Below are positions 10,403-23,500 of a DNA stretch of 64,000 nucleotides, in pieces. The stretch's first letter is position 1; every line of letters begins with the position of its first letter. The notes beneath the pieces were generated by a model. It saw nothing but the letters and a program-made list of their open reading frames with translations. It did not search any database and was not told the DNA's origin. Source of the DNA: Isoetes taiwanensis (Eukaryota; Streptophyta; Lycopodiopsida; Isoetales; Isoetaceae); the NCBI GenBank assembly GCA_021234155.1, contig JAJEKV010000032.1:8402736-8466735 (forward strand), in the 5' to 3' direction. Position numbers and translations under genes: made by a program.

Positions 10403-10586
10403 GAAGGTATTTTATAAATGTGTATTGAGTTATTTGTGGATAATAGAATCGGAATAAATTAAACTAGCTTGGTGCAGCAATTTTGAATTACTGTCACGAA
10501 TGAGACATTGTGATTTATGAAGCAATAATGGCTAGATTATCTAAGAAAACGTGAATTCAAGTTCTTATTTTGTTGATTTGTATTGA

Positions 10587-11097
<511 letters not shown>

Positions 11098-11221
11098 TAT
11101 AACAGGAGCATTTGTTCAATGTTCTTTCACTTACACTGCTAAATAACTTGAATTGAAGAGTTGAAGCATAATTCGGAAAGCCACATTTCTTTAAGTTTGA
11201 ACTGCTTACGTGAAATGCAAA

Positions 11222-11347
11222 CTACATGGACCTGAAGCGGATAAAGTCACATATGCAAACATTTTTGTTGCATGTGCGGGATGTCGAGCTTTAGGATTGG
11301 GTAAGCTCATTCACTCATATCTCTTGAAAGCTTACCTAGTTACTTAG
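11222..11347 (+). pseudogene. PPR protein fragment
   Basis: One open segment reads ADKVTYANIFVACAGCRALG then GKLIHSYLLKA, a typical L-type PPR motif of PLS-class proteins (organelle RNA editing or processing factors). It stops at TAG 11345. No start and no neighbouring repeat units are present. Confidence 0.7.
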
Positions 11348-12059
11348 TAACCTCACTGCATCGCATGTCCTGTATAGGCTAAAGAAGAACCAGCTATTCA
11401 AGGAAAAGAATGAATGGTAGTAGGCAGGCTATGCAGATGAACTCCACTTTTGTATAAAAATATGTAAGTTGTTTTATCTGAGGTGGCGTTCAGATTTAGT
11501 TTAATTTAACGGAAAAATATTTGATATAATCCATTAGCTCAATTAATTGTTTTGAAATCTACAGGTCTCTCTTTTGCATGGTGATGCTCTAGAGTCCAAT
11601 ACATTGTGGACCGTTTTATAAATATGGTCAGCTGGATCAATCAATCTTCCGGATGTTAGTATCATTTTCATTTAAAAGAGGTGAGTATTTTTTGTGTCTT
11701 GGAAGGAAGGAAGGAAGGAAGGAAGTATATTTTTACGTCGCCCCACAAAGGCAGCGTCACGAAGGACATGCGACCACAAGTACAAAGAAAACAAAAATAC
11801 ATTGCATGGGCCGAAGCCCGTGAGCACCATGGCCCGGATTAAGGGAACATCTCAAAATTGCAGCATAGACATTCTTCGTTATAATGTCAATACTTTGATT
11901 GGATACTACTTCATCTACATTATCAAAAGAATTTAATGAAACCACACTTTTGTTCTTAATTTGAAGTGCTATTTTCCTGTGTAGATCTTTGTTGTTTCAA
12001 GATTTCGTATAGTCGTTTTAAAATAGCTTAAAAGAGCACCTAATACAGAAAAAACAATA
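11348..12059. other. AT-rich spacer with a short (GGAA)n run
   Basis: Contains (GGAA)n at about 11,701-11,725. A short open frame at 11,694-11,936 is not supported by any family match. Nothing else is seen. Confidence 0.5.
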
Positions 12060-14040
12060 GGTAAGACCTACATGCTGTTTTTTAGGTTTTATTAAGAACC
12101 ACATGTTACGTGAGGAAAGCGACGCTTGAAAATCAGCAGCTACTATTAGAAAAGACATATAGAAACAGATGTTATACTACATGTAGATAAACCTTGAGAA
12201 AGTGAAACAACGTTAAAACTTACCGTTATTTTTAACTTATTAAAAGCCACATGTCTCTTGAGGAAACCAACACTTGAAAAGCGCACCTATTTTTAGAATC
12301 AACATGTAGAAATAGATGTTATTCTACATGTAGATCTTTGTAAAACCTACACGTCATCTTTGTAAGGTTTATGAAGAACCACGTCTGCTTTGAGGAAAAC
12401 AACATTTGAATACTACAGTTGTTATTAGAAACAACATTAGAAACAGATGTTATCCTATATGTAGATTAATCTTGAGAAAGTGAAACAACAGGTAAATAAT
12501 ACATGTCTAACAAAAAGCCACATGTCTGCTTTGAGGAAATCAACACACCTATTTTTAGAAACAACATGTAGAAAGAGATGCTAATCCTACAGGTAGATAA
12601 ATGTGCTCAAACAAAAACAACATGTAAAAACTACATGTCACCTTCTGAATTTAACAAAAAGCAACATGTCTGCTTTGAGGAAATCAACACACCTATTTTT
12701 ATAAACAACATGTAGAAAGAGATGCTAATCCTACAGGTAGATAAATGTGCTCAAACAAAAACAACATGTAAAAAGTACATGTCACCTTCTGAATTTAACA
12801 AAAAGCAACATATCTGCTTTGAGGAAATCAACACACCTATTTTTATAAACAACATGTAGAAAGAGATGCTAATCCTACAGGTAGATAAATGTGCTCAAAC
12901 AAAAACAACATGTAAAAACTACATGTCACCTTCTGAATTTAACAAAAAGCCATATATGCCTTTGAGGGGAAATCAACACACCTATTTTTAGAAACAACAT
13001 GTAGAAAGAGATGCTAATCCTACGGTGTAGATAAATGTGCTCAAACAAAAACAACATGTAAAAACTACATGTCACCTTCTAAATTTAACAAAAAGCCACA
13101 TGTCTGCTTTGAGGAAATCAACACACCTATTTTTAGAAACAACATGTAGAAAGAGATGCTAATCCTACAGGTAGATAAATGTGCTCAAACAAAAACAACA
13201 TGTAAAAACTACATGTCACCTTACGAATTTAACAAAAAGCCACATATGCGCTTTGAAAATCAACACACCTATTTTTACAAACAACATGTAGAAAGAGATG
13301 CTAATCCTACAGGTAGATAAATGTGCTCAAACAAAAACAACATGTAAAAACTACATGTCGCTTTGACAAAGCTAAAAGCTACACGTCACTTTGACAAAAA
13401 CCACATGTCAAGTTTTCAAGAAATCCATAAAAGAACACATATAAAATTAAAAAATGACTAAAGCCACACATAGTTTTTAGCAAATCCGGACAAAACTCTA
13501 CACGTAGTCTTTTGATGTCTTTTTTTGTAAAAGAGCAATACTTGAAAACAACATGTTGACTTTTGATGTTTTTGCAAGAACCACATGTACGCTTCTAGGA
13601 AAAAACCACTTGAAAACAATAGCTAGCTTTTAAAAACAACACGTTGAACTAGAACTTTGGCTAAAATCAACATGTGGTTTTTAGCAAAGTCGAAAAATTA
13701 ACCACGTGGTTTTCTGGTGTGATTTTTTCTACAAAACAATAGTTAAACACAATATGTGGACATTTCATCTTTTATTAAGAACCATATGTCTACTTTTTAA
13801 GAAATCAACACTTAAAAACGATAGTTATTTCTAAAAGTCAACATGTAGAAACACATGTTACTTTCTACGTGTAGAGAAAGTTGCAAAATTCTACGTGTAG
13901 ATTTTTGGGAAAAAAAAAAGACATGTCTAAAATTTATGCTAAAAAACCACACGTCATTTCTAGCAAATCCGGACAAAAAACAACACGTAGTTTTTTGGTG
14001 TTGTTTTTTTGCAAAAAAGACACTGAAAAACAACATGTGG
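12060..14040 (+). repeat. ~144 bp tandem satellite rich in ACATGT
   Basis: The anchor word CAACACACC recurs at 12541, 12685, 12829, 12974, 13119 and 13261, spacing 144, 144, 145, 145 and 142 bp. These core units are close to identical and share AACATGTAGAAAGAGATGC and TAGATAAATGTGCTCAAAC. Flanks 12,060-12,480 and 13,370-14,040 are older, diverged copies of the same pattern. Each core unit carries about four ACATGT hexamers, two of them closely spaced. No lasting reading frame and no terminal repeats are seen. Confidence 0.9.
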
Positions 14041-14066
14041 ACCCAGTTTTGGGGTGGTAGTGCTTA

Positions 14067-14088
14067 AGTGAATCCCGAGGATTCACTC
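14067..14088. repeat. Short hairpin after the satellite
   Basis: AGTGAATCC and GGATTCACT pair around CGA, directly after the satellite array. It may mark its edge. Confidence 0.45.
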
Positions 14089-14149
14089 AAGTAAATCCTC
14101 CTCGCTGCTCTAGTCAACTTCAGGAGCCAATAGCAACACCGTCGATTAG

Positions 14150-14215
14150 CTTAATAGAATCGAATAGAATTATTGTTTATCGTCCATGGAGACCAAAATG
14201 GTCAATGAAATCCAA
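14150..14215 (-). mobile_element. LINE 3'-tail remnant
   Basis: On the minus strand the sequence reads TTGGTCTCCATGGACGATAAA followed by ATTCTATTCGATTCTATT. The same signature follows the minus-strand LINE at 62.6 kb and occurs on the plus strand at 37.7 kb, so this is probably the 3' end of a 5'-truncated LINE copy. Confidence 0.55.
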
Positions 14216-15424
14216 TATAAAAAAGAGTACAATAAGCCTATTATTGACATGATTAAGAAAGGATGGGATTGGAAAAATAGACAGATTAGACTGCAAGCTG
14301 ATTCCAAGATCTATATGAACTTCAAAGAGTCGCCAAGTCGGTTATATCACATAATGTCTATTTGAGATATAGATCGATTACTTCTTTTTATTTAGGAAAT
14401 TATAACAACCATATTTTTATTGTTTATACTATATAAGGTTGATTTTCGTTTACTTTCTATGTTGATTTACATTTTGTAATAAGAGAAATGTCTGTAAGAT
14501 ATCTTTGTCTAAAGGCTTCCATTTTTGTTTTAAATTAGCATAGTCAATAATGTCTAATATTTGTCTCTATTCCGTGAAAGTTTAGCTTATGCAGAACGAT
14601 TTTTAAAATCATCCTTAACGGTCCATCTTTCACTCGCTACTCACAATACAATTTCGCTCTAGCTCATTAAATATGACTGAAAATGAATTAGATTTATTAT
14701 ATGTAAATCTATTGGTGCATCCGCACTTCATTAGGATGACTATCATTGGCTTTGGGAATTAGAAGACATATGATTCAAATGATTTACTACTATAATCTCT
14801 ATAAAATTTGACGTTTTTCATGGAAGCTCTTAATAGAATAGCTAGTGTTGATTTTAATGGCTATATTTAGCAAAATTGCTATATTTTTTATTTTTGAAAT
14901 TCTTATCACTGTGGTTTAATATGTTTTTATTAAAATTTAAAATTAATTCGCCAATCTATTATTTGTAAAAGCCTACTCTTACGATCTTTGCCAACTATAT
15001 AAACTCAGTCACAAAGCTTTTTCCCTTTCTAACAACAATTTCCATTTCTAATCTCTAATAGATCACCTACTTAAAAAACAAGAAGTTACTGATTGGACTT
15101 TGCCTAGTCATGAAGCATAGATGCATAGCTTTAAATTCTCAATTGTGCCAACCTTATAAATCGTATTGATTGCATTCTTTTATATTCAAGTTTTATTGAA
15201 TTAAGGAACAAAAAAATGATGTAGAATCTGGATCAAAGGGTGTGCTTTCATGCTTAGACCATTGATTAATAACAGTTATTATATTACACTACACAATAAC
15301 AATGCTTTTAGATATCTCTTACCTGGGCATTTGATCTAATAGTAACACACCAGTCTAAAACAAATATGTCTCGAGACCCAGAGGTAAATTAATTTAAGAT
15401 GGTTGAGGGCATGACCCAACAAAA
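14216..15424. other. AT-rich stretch, no gene seen
   Basis: No open frame of note, no family match and no repeat structure recognised. Confidence 0.5.
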
Positions 15425-16680
15425 CAATCTTGGTCTGGTTTACGTGTCCTGATGTTGGTATGGCGCGTGCGTCATATGTTCAATTGATGTTGCTAATGTG
15501 ATATGTCATATATCTAATCTAATGATGGTGTGGCACGTGCGCCATATATTTAATTGGATGCTGCTAATGTGATGGTTTGGCATACACATCATATGTCTAA
15601 TTTGATGCCGCCAATGTGGTTGTCATATACATATGTCCAATTGGATGTGTGTCATATATCCAATCCAATTTTAGTATGGCACAGGCGTCATATGTTTAAT
15701 TGGTTGCTGTCAATGTTGTGATGGCATGGCCTGTATGTCATATGTCAAATTTAATGCTGCCAATGTGGTTGCTATATACATATGTCTAATCGGATGCTAT
15801 TAATGTGGCTGCTATATGTCCAATCCGATGTTGGTATGGCACATGCGTCACATATCTAATTGAATGCTGCCAATGTGATGTTGATGTGACGTATGCGTCA
15901 TATGTCCAGTTGGATGCTGCCAATGTGGCATGGCATGTGTCCAATTGGATGTTGGTATCCAATGAAGTTGCCAATGTGATGCTGGCATAATGTGTACATC
16001 ATATCTCCAACTAGATGCTCCCAATGCAGCATGACATGTGTCCAATTGGATGTTGGTGTGGTGTGTGCATCATATATCCAGTCAAATGCTGGCAATGTTT
16101 GTGTGCATGACATGTATCTATTAGAATGTGGGTGTAACATCCAATCAGATGTCTAATCAGATGGTCCATTGTAGTGTAGCTCAAATGTTGCCAATATTGT
16201 TGTGGTGTGTACAATATATGTCCAATCGGATGCTGCTAATGTGGCATGACATATATTCAAAGTGACGTTAGTGTGGCGTATACGTCGTATGGCAATTGGA
16301 TGCTGTCAAGACACGTGTCTAATTAAATGTTGGTGTGGTGTATGTGTCATATATCCAATTGGATGCTGCCATGGTAGTGTAGCTCGGATGCTGTCAATGT
16401 TTGTGTGGTGTTGCCATGGTGATGTAGCTCGAATGCTGCCAAAGTTGGTGTGGCATGTGCAATATATCTCCAACAAGATGCTGCTAATGTGACATGACGT
16501 ATGTCCAATGTGATGTTCGTATGGATTGTGCGTTATATGTCTAATTGAATGTTGTCAAGACATGTGTCTAATTGGATGCTGGTGTAGTGTATGCATCATA
16601 TGTCCAATCAGATGCTGCCAATTAGATGTATATCGCGTGCTACCAATGTGGCATGACATGTCCAATAAGATATTTATCAG
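15425..16680 (+). repeat. Diverged minisatellite, TCCAATTGGATGCTGCCAAT family, copy 1
   Basis: Many imperfect units built from ATATGTCCAATNGGATGCTG, CCAATGTGGCATGACATG and GTGTGGYGTGTGCGTCATATG, with units of roughly 60-75 bp in varied order. Open frames here on both strands (HIGHMTHTPHQH-like) only translate the repeat. The same family, in the same orientation, is at 43,975-44,690. Confidence 0.85.
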
Positions 16681-16689
16681 GTGCAGTGT

Positions 16690-16860
16690 TGTACCGTACT
16701 TACGTACGTACGTAAGTATTTAACATTTTTTACGTACAATACCTATTGACGTACTCCCTTATATGAGACGTACCTAAAAAAATATAAGTACGTTAAAAGA
16801 TAAGAGGTACTATACCTCTAACGTACTTCTAGTACGTACAGTACGTTTTTTATATAAAGT
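16690..16860. repeat. ACGT/GTAC-rich palindromic island 1
   Basis: About 170 bp dense in TACGTAC words, including a perfect 22 bp palindrome at 16697-16718 (TACTTACGTAC and its complement). It touches the right end of the minisatellite; the word ATCAGGTGC marks the border here (about 16,676) and at 43,975. Confidence 0.8.
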
Positions 16861-17234
16861 ACTTGCAGTTTGTATAGCTTTGTGCTAAAACGTAGATTTA
16901 TTTGTAAGTTACTTTTATTTGTGGTGAAATATACATTTATTTACAGTTTGGTTTGCTTGGTTTGGTAAACCACAACATTGTACACATATAAATTCAAAAA
17001 TGACATGCATTCAGTTGGATTAGTGTCTTGATAGTGTCTTGGATTAGACGGTCAGACCAGAACTATTAAAACATTTATAGTAGTCATCTCTCATAATTGT
17101 AATACATATTTAAAACATAAGGCATATGGAAAGGCAAAAAAAAGCATCTCAAGTGGGGTTTTCGTATTCATGATCTGCTGATCTGCACACCTGCTCTACT
17201 CCTGCATATAATATTACAACGTGATTAAACCCAC
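16861..17234. other. No gene seen
   Basis: AT-rich sequence without a recognised feature. Confidence 0.5.
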
Positions 17235-17474
17235 TTGCACTTAATTTTAATCAGAATTTCAGAAACCATTTTGTGTAAATACCTCTTAGAAAGCAAGCTA
17301 CACTGCTCTGTTAGAGAGCTTACCAAACCAAAACGTTTTATATCCTGGGGTGCACTCATTTCAGGATTATCCCAACATGGCGATGTAGTTCTTGCCTTAG
17401 ACTACTTATGCAGGATGCAACAAAGAGGCATAAATCTAAATGAGGTCTTATTTCTTGCTATAATAAAAGCATAA
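17235..17474 (+). pseudogene. PPR protein fragment
   Basis: The open frame ends ISWGALISGLSQHGDVVLAL then LCRMQQRGINLNEVLFLAIIKA, a good PPR repeat (SWNALISG...M...G..P..V.F consensus) with the FLAIIKA ending often seen in fern and lycophyte PLS proteins. The first ~25 residues do not fit a PPR. No further repeats lie downstream. It may share an origin with the piece at 11.2 kb. Confidence 0.75.
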
Positions 17475-19795
17475 TTGATCATGAACATAACATAACGCAA
17501 ATTAATAGCTTACCGAGAAACTTTCATCATCATCTTGCAATGATTGCATTAGTGTTTTCTTAAATGTCTCTAGCTGCACTGCTGCAGTTTATGAATATAC
17601 CAATTGTTTTTTTTTTTTTTTATTATTATTGAGGCATTTACATATTTTTGAATGTAGTAAAAGGCCCTTATATAGTACACATTTTATAAAACATTTTCTA
17701 AGGCTAACTAAGTTAGGACTACCTAGCCTAGTATTGGCCTTCATATTTTATAACGTGGCCATATAAATGAATGGTTACCTTGCTTGCAAGGCTCCCTTTG
17801 CTTAAAAGTTGCATCTATACATGCATTTGCATGTGACTTTATTTGCTTGCATGCATTTCTTGATGCTTTCAAAAAAATTCATTGTTGAATATGACTTTGC
17901 ATGTTTACACTTGTCACTTCCTTGGCTTGCATGGCATTTTAATGCATTTTGGTGTTTCCTAACATTTTTTCATAGCCAAATATGGTCTACCTTTTGACGT
18001 TTGGAGAGGTGATAAAATGGGAGTACATATTGGAACCCAACGTAAAGATCACAAATGTATGTTTTTTAGTTCAATGTTGTCTTTTGGCTGATAATGGCAG
18101 AGCATATCCTCCATATATTATGGATGTTGCAATGTTTTGTGGCCCGAACACTTCCTGTGCCCTAACAAAGCCGCAGAGAGCGCCATCTTCATTCCGTTGG
18201 TTGTTTATTTGCTGTGGGTCTTCAATTTACAGCTTGTAACAGGCTATGTGTGACCATGTACTCTTTTCTCTTGATCTTCCAAAGACCGTGTAGAGGCTAT
18301 CCTTTGTGCAAGGATGATTGTATTGTCTTTCTCTTGGCATCTTTGTAATTGCTTACAAAGTCGGCTATTGGCAATAAACTAGAAAGTTCTCTTTCAAATA
18401 CATTTAGCTTTTGAAATTGTGATGGAGGAACTATTCTAGGAATTTCTATGATCTGTTTAGCTTGGCCAGCAAGTTGTATTGTGCTACTTGGCCAGCAAGT
18501 TGTATTGGAGCACAACGACATAGTCAAATGGCCCTAAAATCGAGTGCACATTTTCTGCAACAAAAGTTTCAACCGGCTTTTTGCTAACCAAAGGCTCCAT
18601 TCCAGGTCTGTGTGATCAAGTGTTTTTACTTGGAGCATACTTTTCAAATGAGTTCTAGAACATAACCCTTTGGCATATATGATCTACAAACCTTTTGTTA
18701 GATTTACATGTGTTTTCATTTCGTTATTTAGCATGTAACGTACTACAAGAATAAGGATTTTGTAGCTTTGTGACTTAAGAAGTTTTAATTTTCAGGCTGC
18801 TGCTACAAGGCATTATGCCTATGTTCATATGTTTTCTTTTCTTGTGCATGACCAAATCAGTTCTGAACCTGCGAATATTACATACCTTGCTGCATTGGCA
18901 AGTCAAGCCCCCTTCGTGTGGCTTTATTAGTTGATTCTGGCCTCTTCTGATAGGATAAAAGTATATGTTGCATATCAACTTTATTGATCTTGCAGTTTTC
19001 ATTCTTAATTCCTATTTGGTACTCTTTATGTCTGATCAATTTCTACTAAGATGATAAGGTGAAGGGCGATAAGCCGTGGTGTTCTATAGCTTACCTGTCA
19101 TCCCTTGTCTGGTTACCAAGTTTATTGCTAACTTTGACATGATTGGGTGCAGGTAACCGGGACTCCACCTCCTTGTTTCTGTTTGTTTCGAATGGTGATA
19201 TCATTTTTATATATGATCGTTATTTGGGAAAATCCAGATAAGCTATCTGAACTTACACTTATCTTGTTGCTAGTAGAGTAGAACAGGATAAAACTTACTC
19301 CATCATATTCTGTCCTAATGCAGGACAACGTATACTTCAATCATGGTTATAAACTTAACGAGAGAAAGATTATACAAGAAATTTTATACTCAAGGCTTCT
19401 TCTAAACTGGTTTGCTCGGACTTTTGAGTTTATTGTGGCATTTTTGCCTACATAGGAGGTCTTCCTTTTTTATAAACAAGAACAAAGAATGTAGAGATAT
19501 TTCTACTTTGCACTATCTTATGGGGTCTTTTTGTAAATATGTGTATATGAAAAGAGGCACACTAGCCTTCTAGCTACCTACAGGAATGTAGATAATAGCA
19601 GATCAAATTAATATATATAGATTTATTTGGTTGACGAAATTTTGTCCAGTACTCTAACAAGTTTACTTAGAAATTATATCCAGGTCTTGGCCTAAAGAGA
19701 GATGCACCTATTCTCTTTAGGGCTGCTTATTGAACTTTTAAGTTCCCAATCTGCAGATTAGGGATGGTAAAGTTAAAGTCTTAAGACTTAAGGTA
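17475..19795. other. 2.3 kb without a supported gene
   Basis: AT-rich, with a T-run at about 17,610-17,628. An 85-codon frame at 17,982-18,239 has no recognised family. The stretch ends at the poly(A) of LINE-A. Confidence 0.45.
18461..18507. repeat. 21 bp direct duplication
   Basis: CTTGGCCAGCAAGTTGTATTG occurs at 18461-18481 and again at 18487-18507. Confidence 0.9.
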
Positions 19796-19811
19796 TTTTT
19801 TTTTTTTTTTT
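19796..19811 (-). other. LINE-A poly(A) tail
   Basis: T16 on the plus strand at the downstream end of the minus-strand LINE. No convincing target duplication was found. Confidence 0.7.
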
Positions 19812-20527
19812 GAGAGAATGGGGTTTTTTTCATTAATTATAGAAAAAGGTACATTGATGTGAGTGAGCCATGTAATTGACTACTCAACATTAAGCATATA
19901 ATCAAAATAGACAAAATAGCCATAGATAGTTGCTGTACTAAACAAATAGCACAAGTGTTTGGAAATATGAAGTCCTTGACTTCCTTGTGGGAGTTATGAA
20001 ACCTGCAGTGCTGCTACTGAATTAAACCAATGGAGAACCAAAATTTAGCCACAATGATGTGACTGTAGGCAGCAGTATATGAACAAAAACCTGTAACTCC
20101 TGAAAGTGCCCATTTTTGGATTCAGAGTGAGAGGATGAAGTGTTGTACATATTGGCTGGAAATCTGGATGCAGAATGAGAGTGTTACCATTTCCCTAGTT
20201 TAGCTCTTGAATAAGTCTGTCAGCATTGGTTGTGGACATCAGAATGATTAGTGTACCATAAGCATCTGCCAGACATCTGTGATGGTAATATCTTTGTCTG
20301 TAGTATTCAAATTGCTGGTCTGTCATCCTTCTGCTATTAATTTCTAGGAACCACCATAGTTGCACCATTAAGTACGTGCCTCTGCAAAACTCTATTGCCC
20401 AATCAATTTCCTGATCAGGGATGTCAGGAATGTCAATGTTTGTGAAGCCTCTGACTAGGCCTGTCCATAAACCATCATCGTATCTTGAATATCATGTAAT
20501 AACCTGCATTACAGGAAAAGTGAATGC

Positions 20528-23500
20528 TCACCGGTGGCTCAAGCCCGATGTATTAAAATCTCTGCTAAGGTTCATCATATAATCTTGCAGGAAGACAATC
20601 ATTGTCGATAAGAGTAGCATTGCGGTTTTTAATTTAAACAAATTATGAATGCCTATGTAATGACCAATACTATGCCACTTGTTATCCACGGAATCTCTAT
20701 CTACATGCATTTGATTAGTTGCGACCATTTCAATGTCGTATATAACTTGCATTTTTATCCAAGGAATAGATATTCTTTTTCCCCCATAATGACATCTATT
20801 TCTATGTTTCCATACATTCCATAAAGCAATGAAGCATAAAGAGTTTATGAAAGCATCATCATTCATCATGAAATCAATAGAGTAGCAGGGCATAAAATTT
20901 TGAAGGTATCTTCAAACCATAACCGTAAGGAGGTGAGCTTGACACATCCAAAGATATGTTCAAAGGTTTCCTCATTACCACAATCAAGAGGACAATTTGA
21001 ATCAATAGGATGAGTAAGATGACTTGAGTGCCTAGAAATCATTTCCAAATTAGATAGACTCTTGTTTGCAATAAGCCAAACAAAATAGGAGATCTTTGGG
21101 GGCAGATAAGAATTCCAAATGTTTGTGAATAGTCTAGTTTCAGTTTCATCCGAGATCCCCAATACATTTTGCCTTTGAGGGCACACGTGATTTGTTTAAA
21201 CATCGTAGACTTTTTGAAACACTATAGCTTGGTTTGTCAAATAGGGGTCCATCAATAATAACGGGATTATCCGAGAAGGTTGAGTGCCCATACCTTGTGC
21301 ATAATATATCTAAATAGAGTTATGTCAGGAGGAACTACCTCTAATTTTGTGCTTCAAAGTGGTCCAAGTAATCCATCTGCCTTGCTCCCAGAGATCGCCT
21401 AGGGTGAGAATGTTATAGTCTTTCCATTTCTTGTAGAGTTTTTTATGTCTGATGGCAAGAGGAGTAGAGTGATCTCTAGAGAAATTGGGATTCCAGAAGA
21501 TATTAGTGCTGATATGACTGCTTTCCAAGTTGGAATGGTGAAAAGTCTGATATACCTTGTTCCAGGCAATAATCATGTTTCTCATGAGTGGAGAGATATG
21601 GGGGGCAGGGTGCAGAGTTGTGAAAGCTGAATGAGGCAAATTATGAGAGATAGATGTATGATTCTTAGGATTGCTACAAGAAAGCCAGTAGTTGATGAAG
21701 ATTGAGGCAGGATTATTATTTAAGAATAATGACTTCCAGATGTACTTACCTGCTAAGGCATAACTTTGCAAAACAATATTTTTGCATCCCAACCCCCCAT
21801 GAATTTTGCTTCTGGTAAGAGAAGACCAGTTAACCATATGATGCTTGCCCCATATGAAATTTCTCACTATTCTCTCAATCTGTAAATATATGCATTTGGG
21901 AGCTAAAAGTGCAGATGAGAAATAGATGTGTGAAGCTGCAATTACAGAGTTTGCAATTCTGATTCTCCTGCCAAAGAAAGACAATTGCCATAATTACCAA
22001 GTTTCTTTCTAATCCTTTCTACAATGGGGTTCCAAAGACCTTTGAGGCTAGGGTTGAGGGAAAGGGGCATGCCAAGGAGTTGAGTTGTGTCAGTGTCAGT
22101 TATACATTTAATGCCAGCAATGTTATCAGTGTTGAAATTTCCAATGATAGTACATTTGTTTCTATTCAGGTGAATACCCGAGGCAGAACCAAAATTGTGA
22201 ATGGTCTGCAGGAAAGTTTGAATAATGCTCAAATCATTTTTAAGAAAGCTGAAAGAATCATCAGCATATTGAAGGATTGATAGATTTGAGGTGTTGTCTG
22301 GTAAATTTAGACTAACAATATGTCCAGTCGATTGAAGATGCATGATAACTCTAGTTAACATTTACGCAAAATGTTAAGAAATAGGTATGGTGCTAAAGGG
22401 CACCCTTGTCTGACTCCTCTAGCAAGGGGGAAGAAATGTCCAGGGGATCCATTAATGAGCACAGTGGATTGGGATCTAGAATTAAGCCCTAGAATCAACT
22501 GGATGATCTTGTGACTGAAGCCAAGTTTCTCGAGAGAGAATTTTAAGAAATCCCATCTAACTGTATCAAAAGCCTTTGAAAAGTCTAGCTTTAAGAGAAT
22601 GCAGTCCTGATTTGTTAGCTTGTTCCAATGCAAACCTTCCATGGCAGCAATGTAATTATCCAGGATGAATCTATTTGGGAGGAATGCAAATTGATTGGAG
22701 CTAATGACATCCTGAAGGTGAGATTTGACCCTGTTTGCAATAATTTTTGCACAAACCTTATAGGTTGAATTTGTCAAGGATATTGGCCTCCAATCAGAGA
22801 AGGATTGGGGATTGTCTATTTTTGGAATCAAAGTGATTAATCCAGCAGAAAGAGCAGGGTGCAGGTGATTTGAATTCCAAAAGCCTTTAATCATATACAT
22901 GAAGTCATCCTTGATTATATCCCAAAATTTAAGATAAAATTCGGGTGGAAGGCCATCTGGGCCAGGACTTTTGCCTTTGGCAAGACTTTTGAGAGTAGTA
23001 AAAATTTCCTCAATGGAAGGGGGAGCTTCCAGAGCATTAGTCATTACAGTCTCACTGTGAAGACCATTATTAATAATCATATCTGAAAATGTTTTGGCTT
23101 CAACAGTTTGAGTAGGGGTATCAATAGGTTGGGAGAAAATTGCAGCATACTTGGAGCAAAAGTAGTTAGATATATCTTTCTGGTCTTCCAAGGTGACATC
23201 ATTGTCATCTTTAATGGAAGAAAGTTGGCTTTTAAGTAGCCTGGATTTAGCCACCCTATAAAAAAATTTGGAGTTTCCATGATCCATCTTGGAAAAGTAT
23301 TTAAGTTTGCATCTGATTGAAGAACCTTTGGCTTCTAATTCCTCAATGGTCTTTATGGCCATTTCTAAATTCCCCTCTTGCCAATGGAGCTCAATATTTA
23401 GGGGATCATCCTGAAGCTTCATTCTGACATTTTTCATATCTTGAAGATAAGTTCTCTTTTCAGCAATCTTACTCTCGTGAAGGTGTTTGGACCAGTTCTT

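Noticed and set aside
12541-13370. CRISPR-like regular repeats
   Set aside because: Units are contiguous ~144 bp satellite copies with no unique spacers and no cas genes, in plant DNA.
15786-16214. Several overlapping minus-strand frames rich in His (HIGHMTHTPHQH-like)
   Set aside because: They translate the minisatellite; the similar frames at 43.9-44.6 kb have the same cause.
17982-18239. 85-codon frame with Cys-rich segments
   Set aside because: Cys spacing fits no zinc-finger pattern known to me and there is no repeat or splice support.
22080-22280. Plus-strand frames inside the LINE-A and copia pol regions
   Set aside because: Shadows of the coding frames on the other strand.
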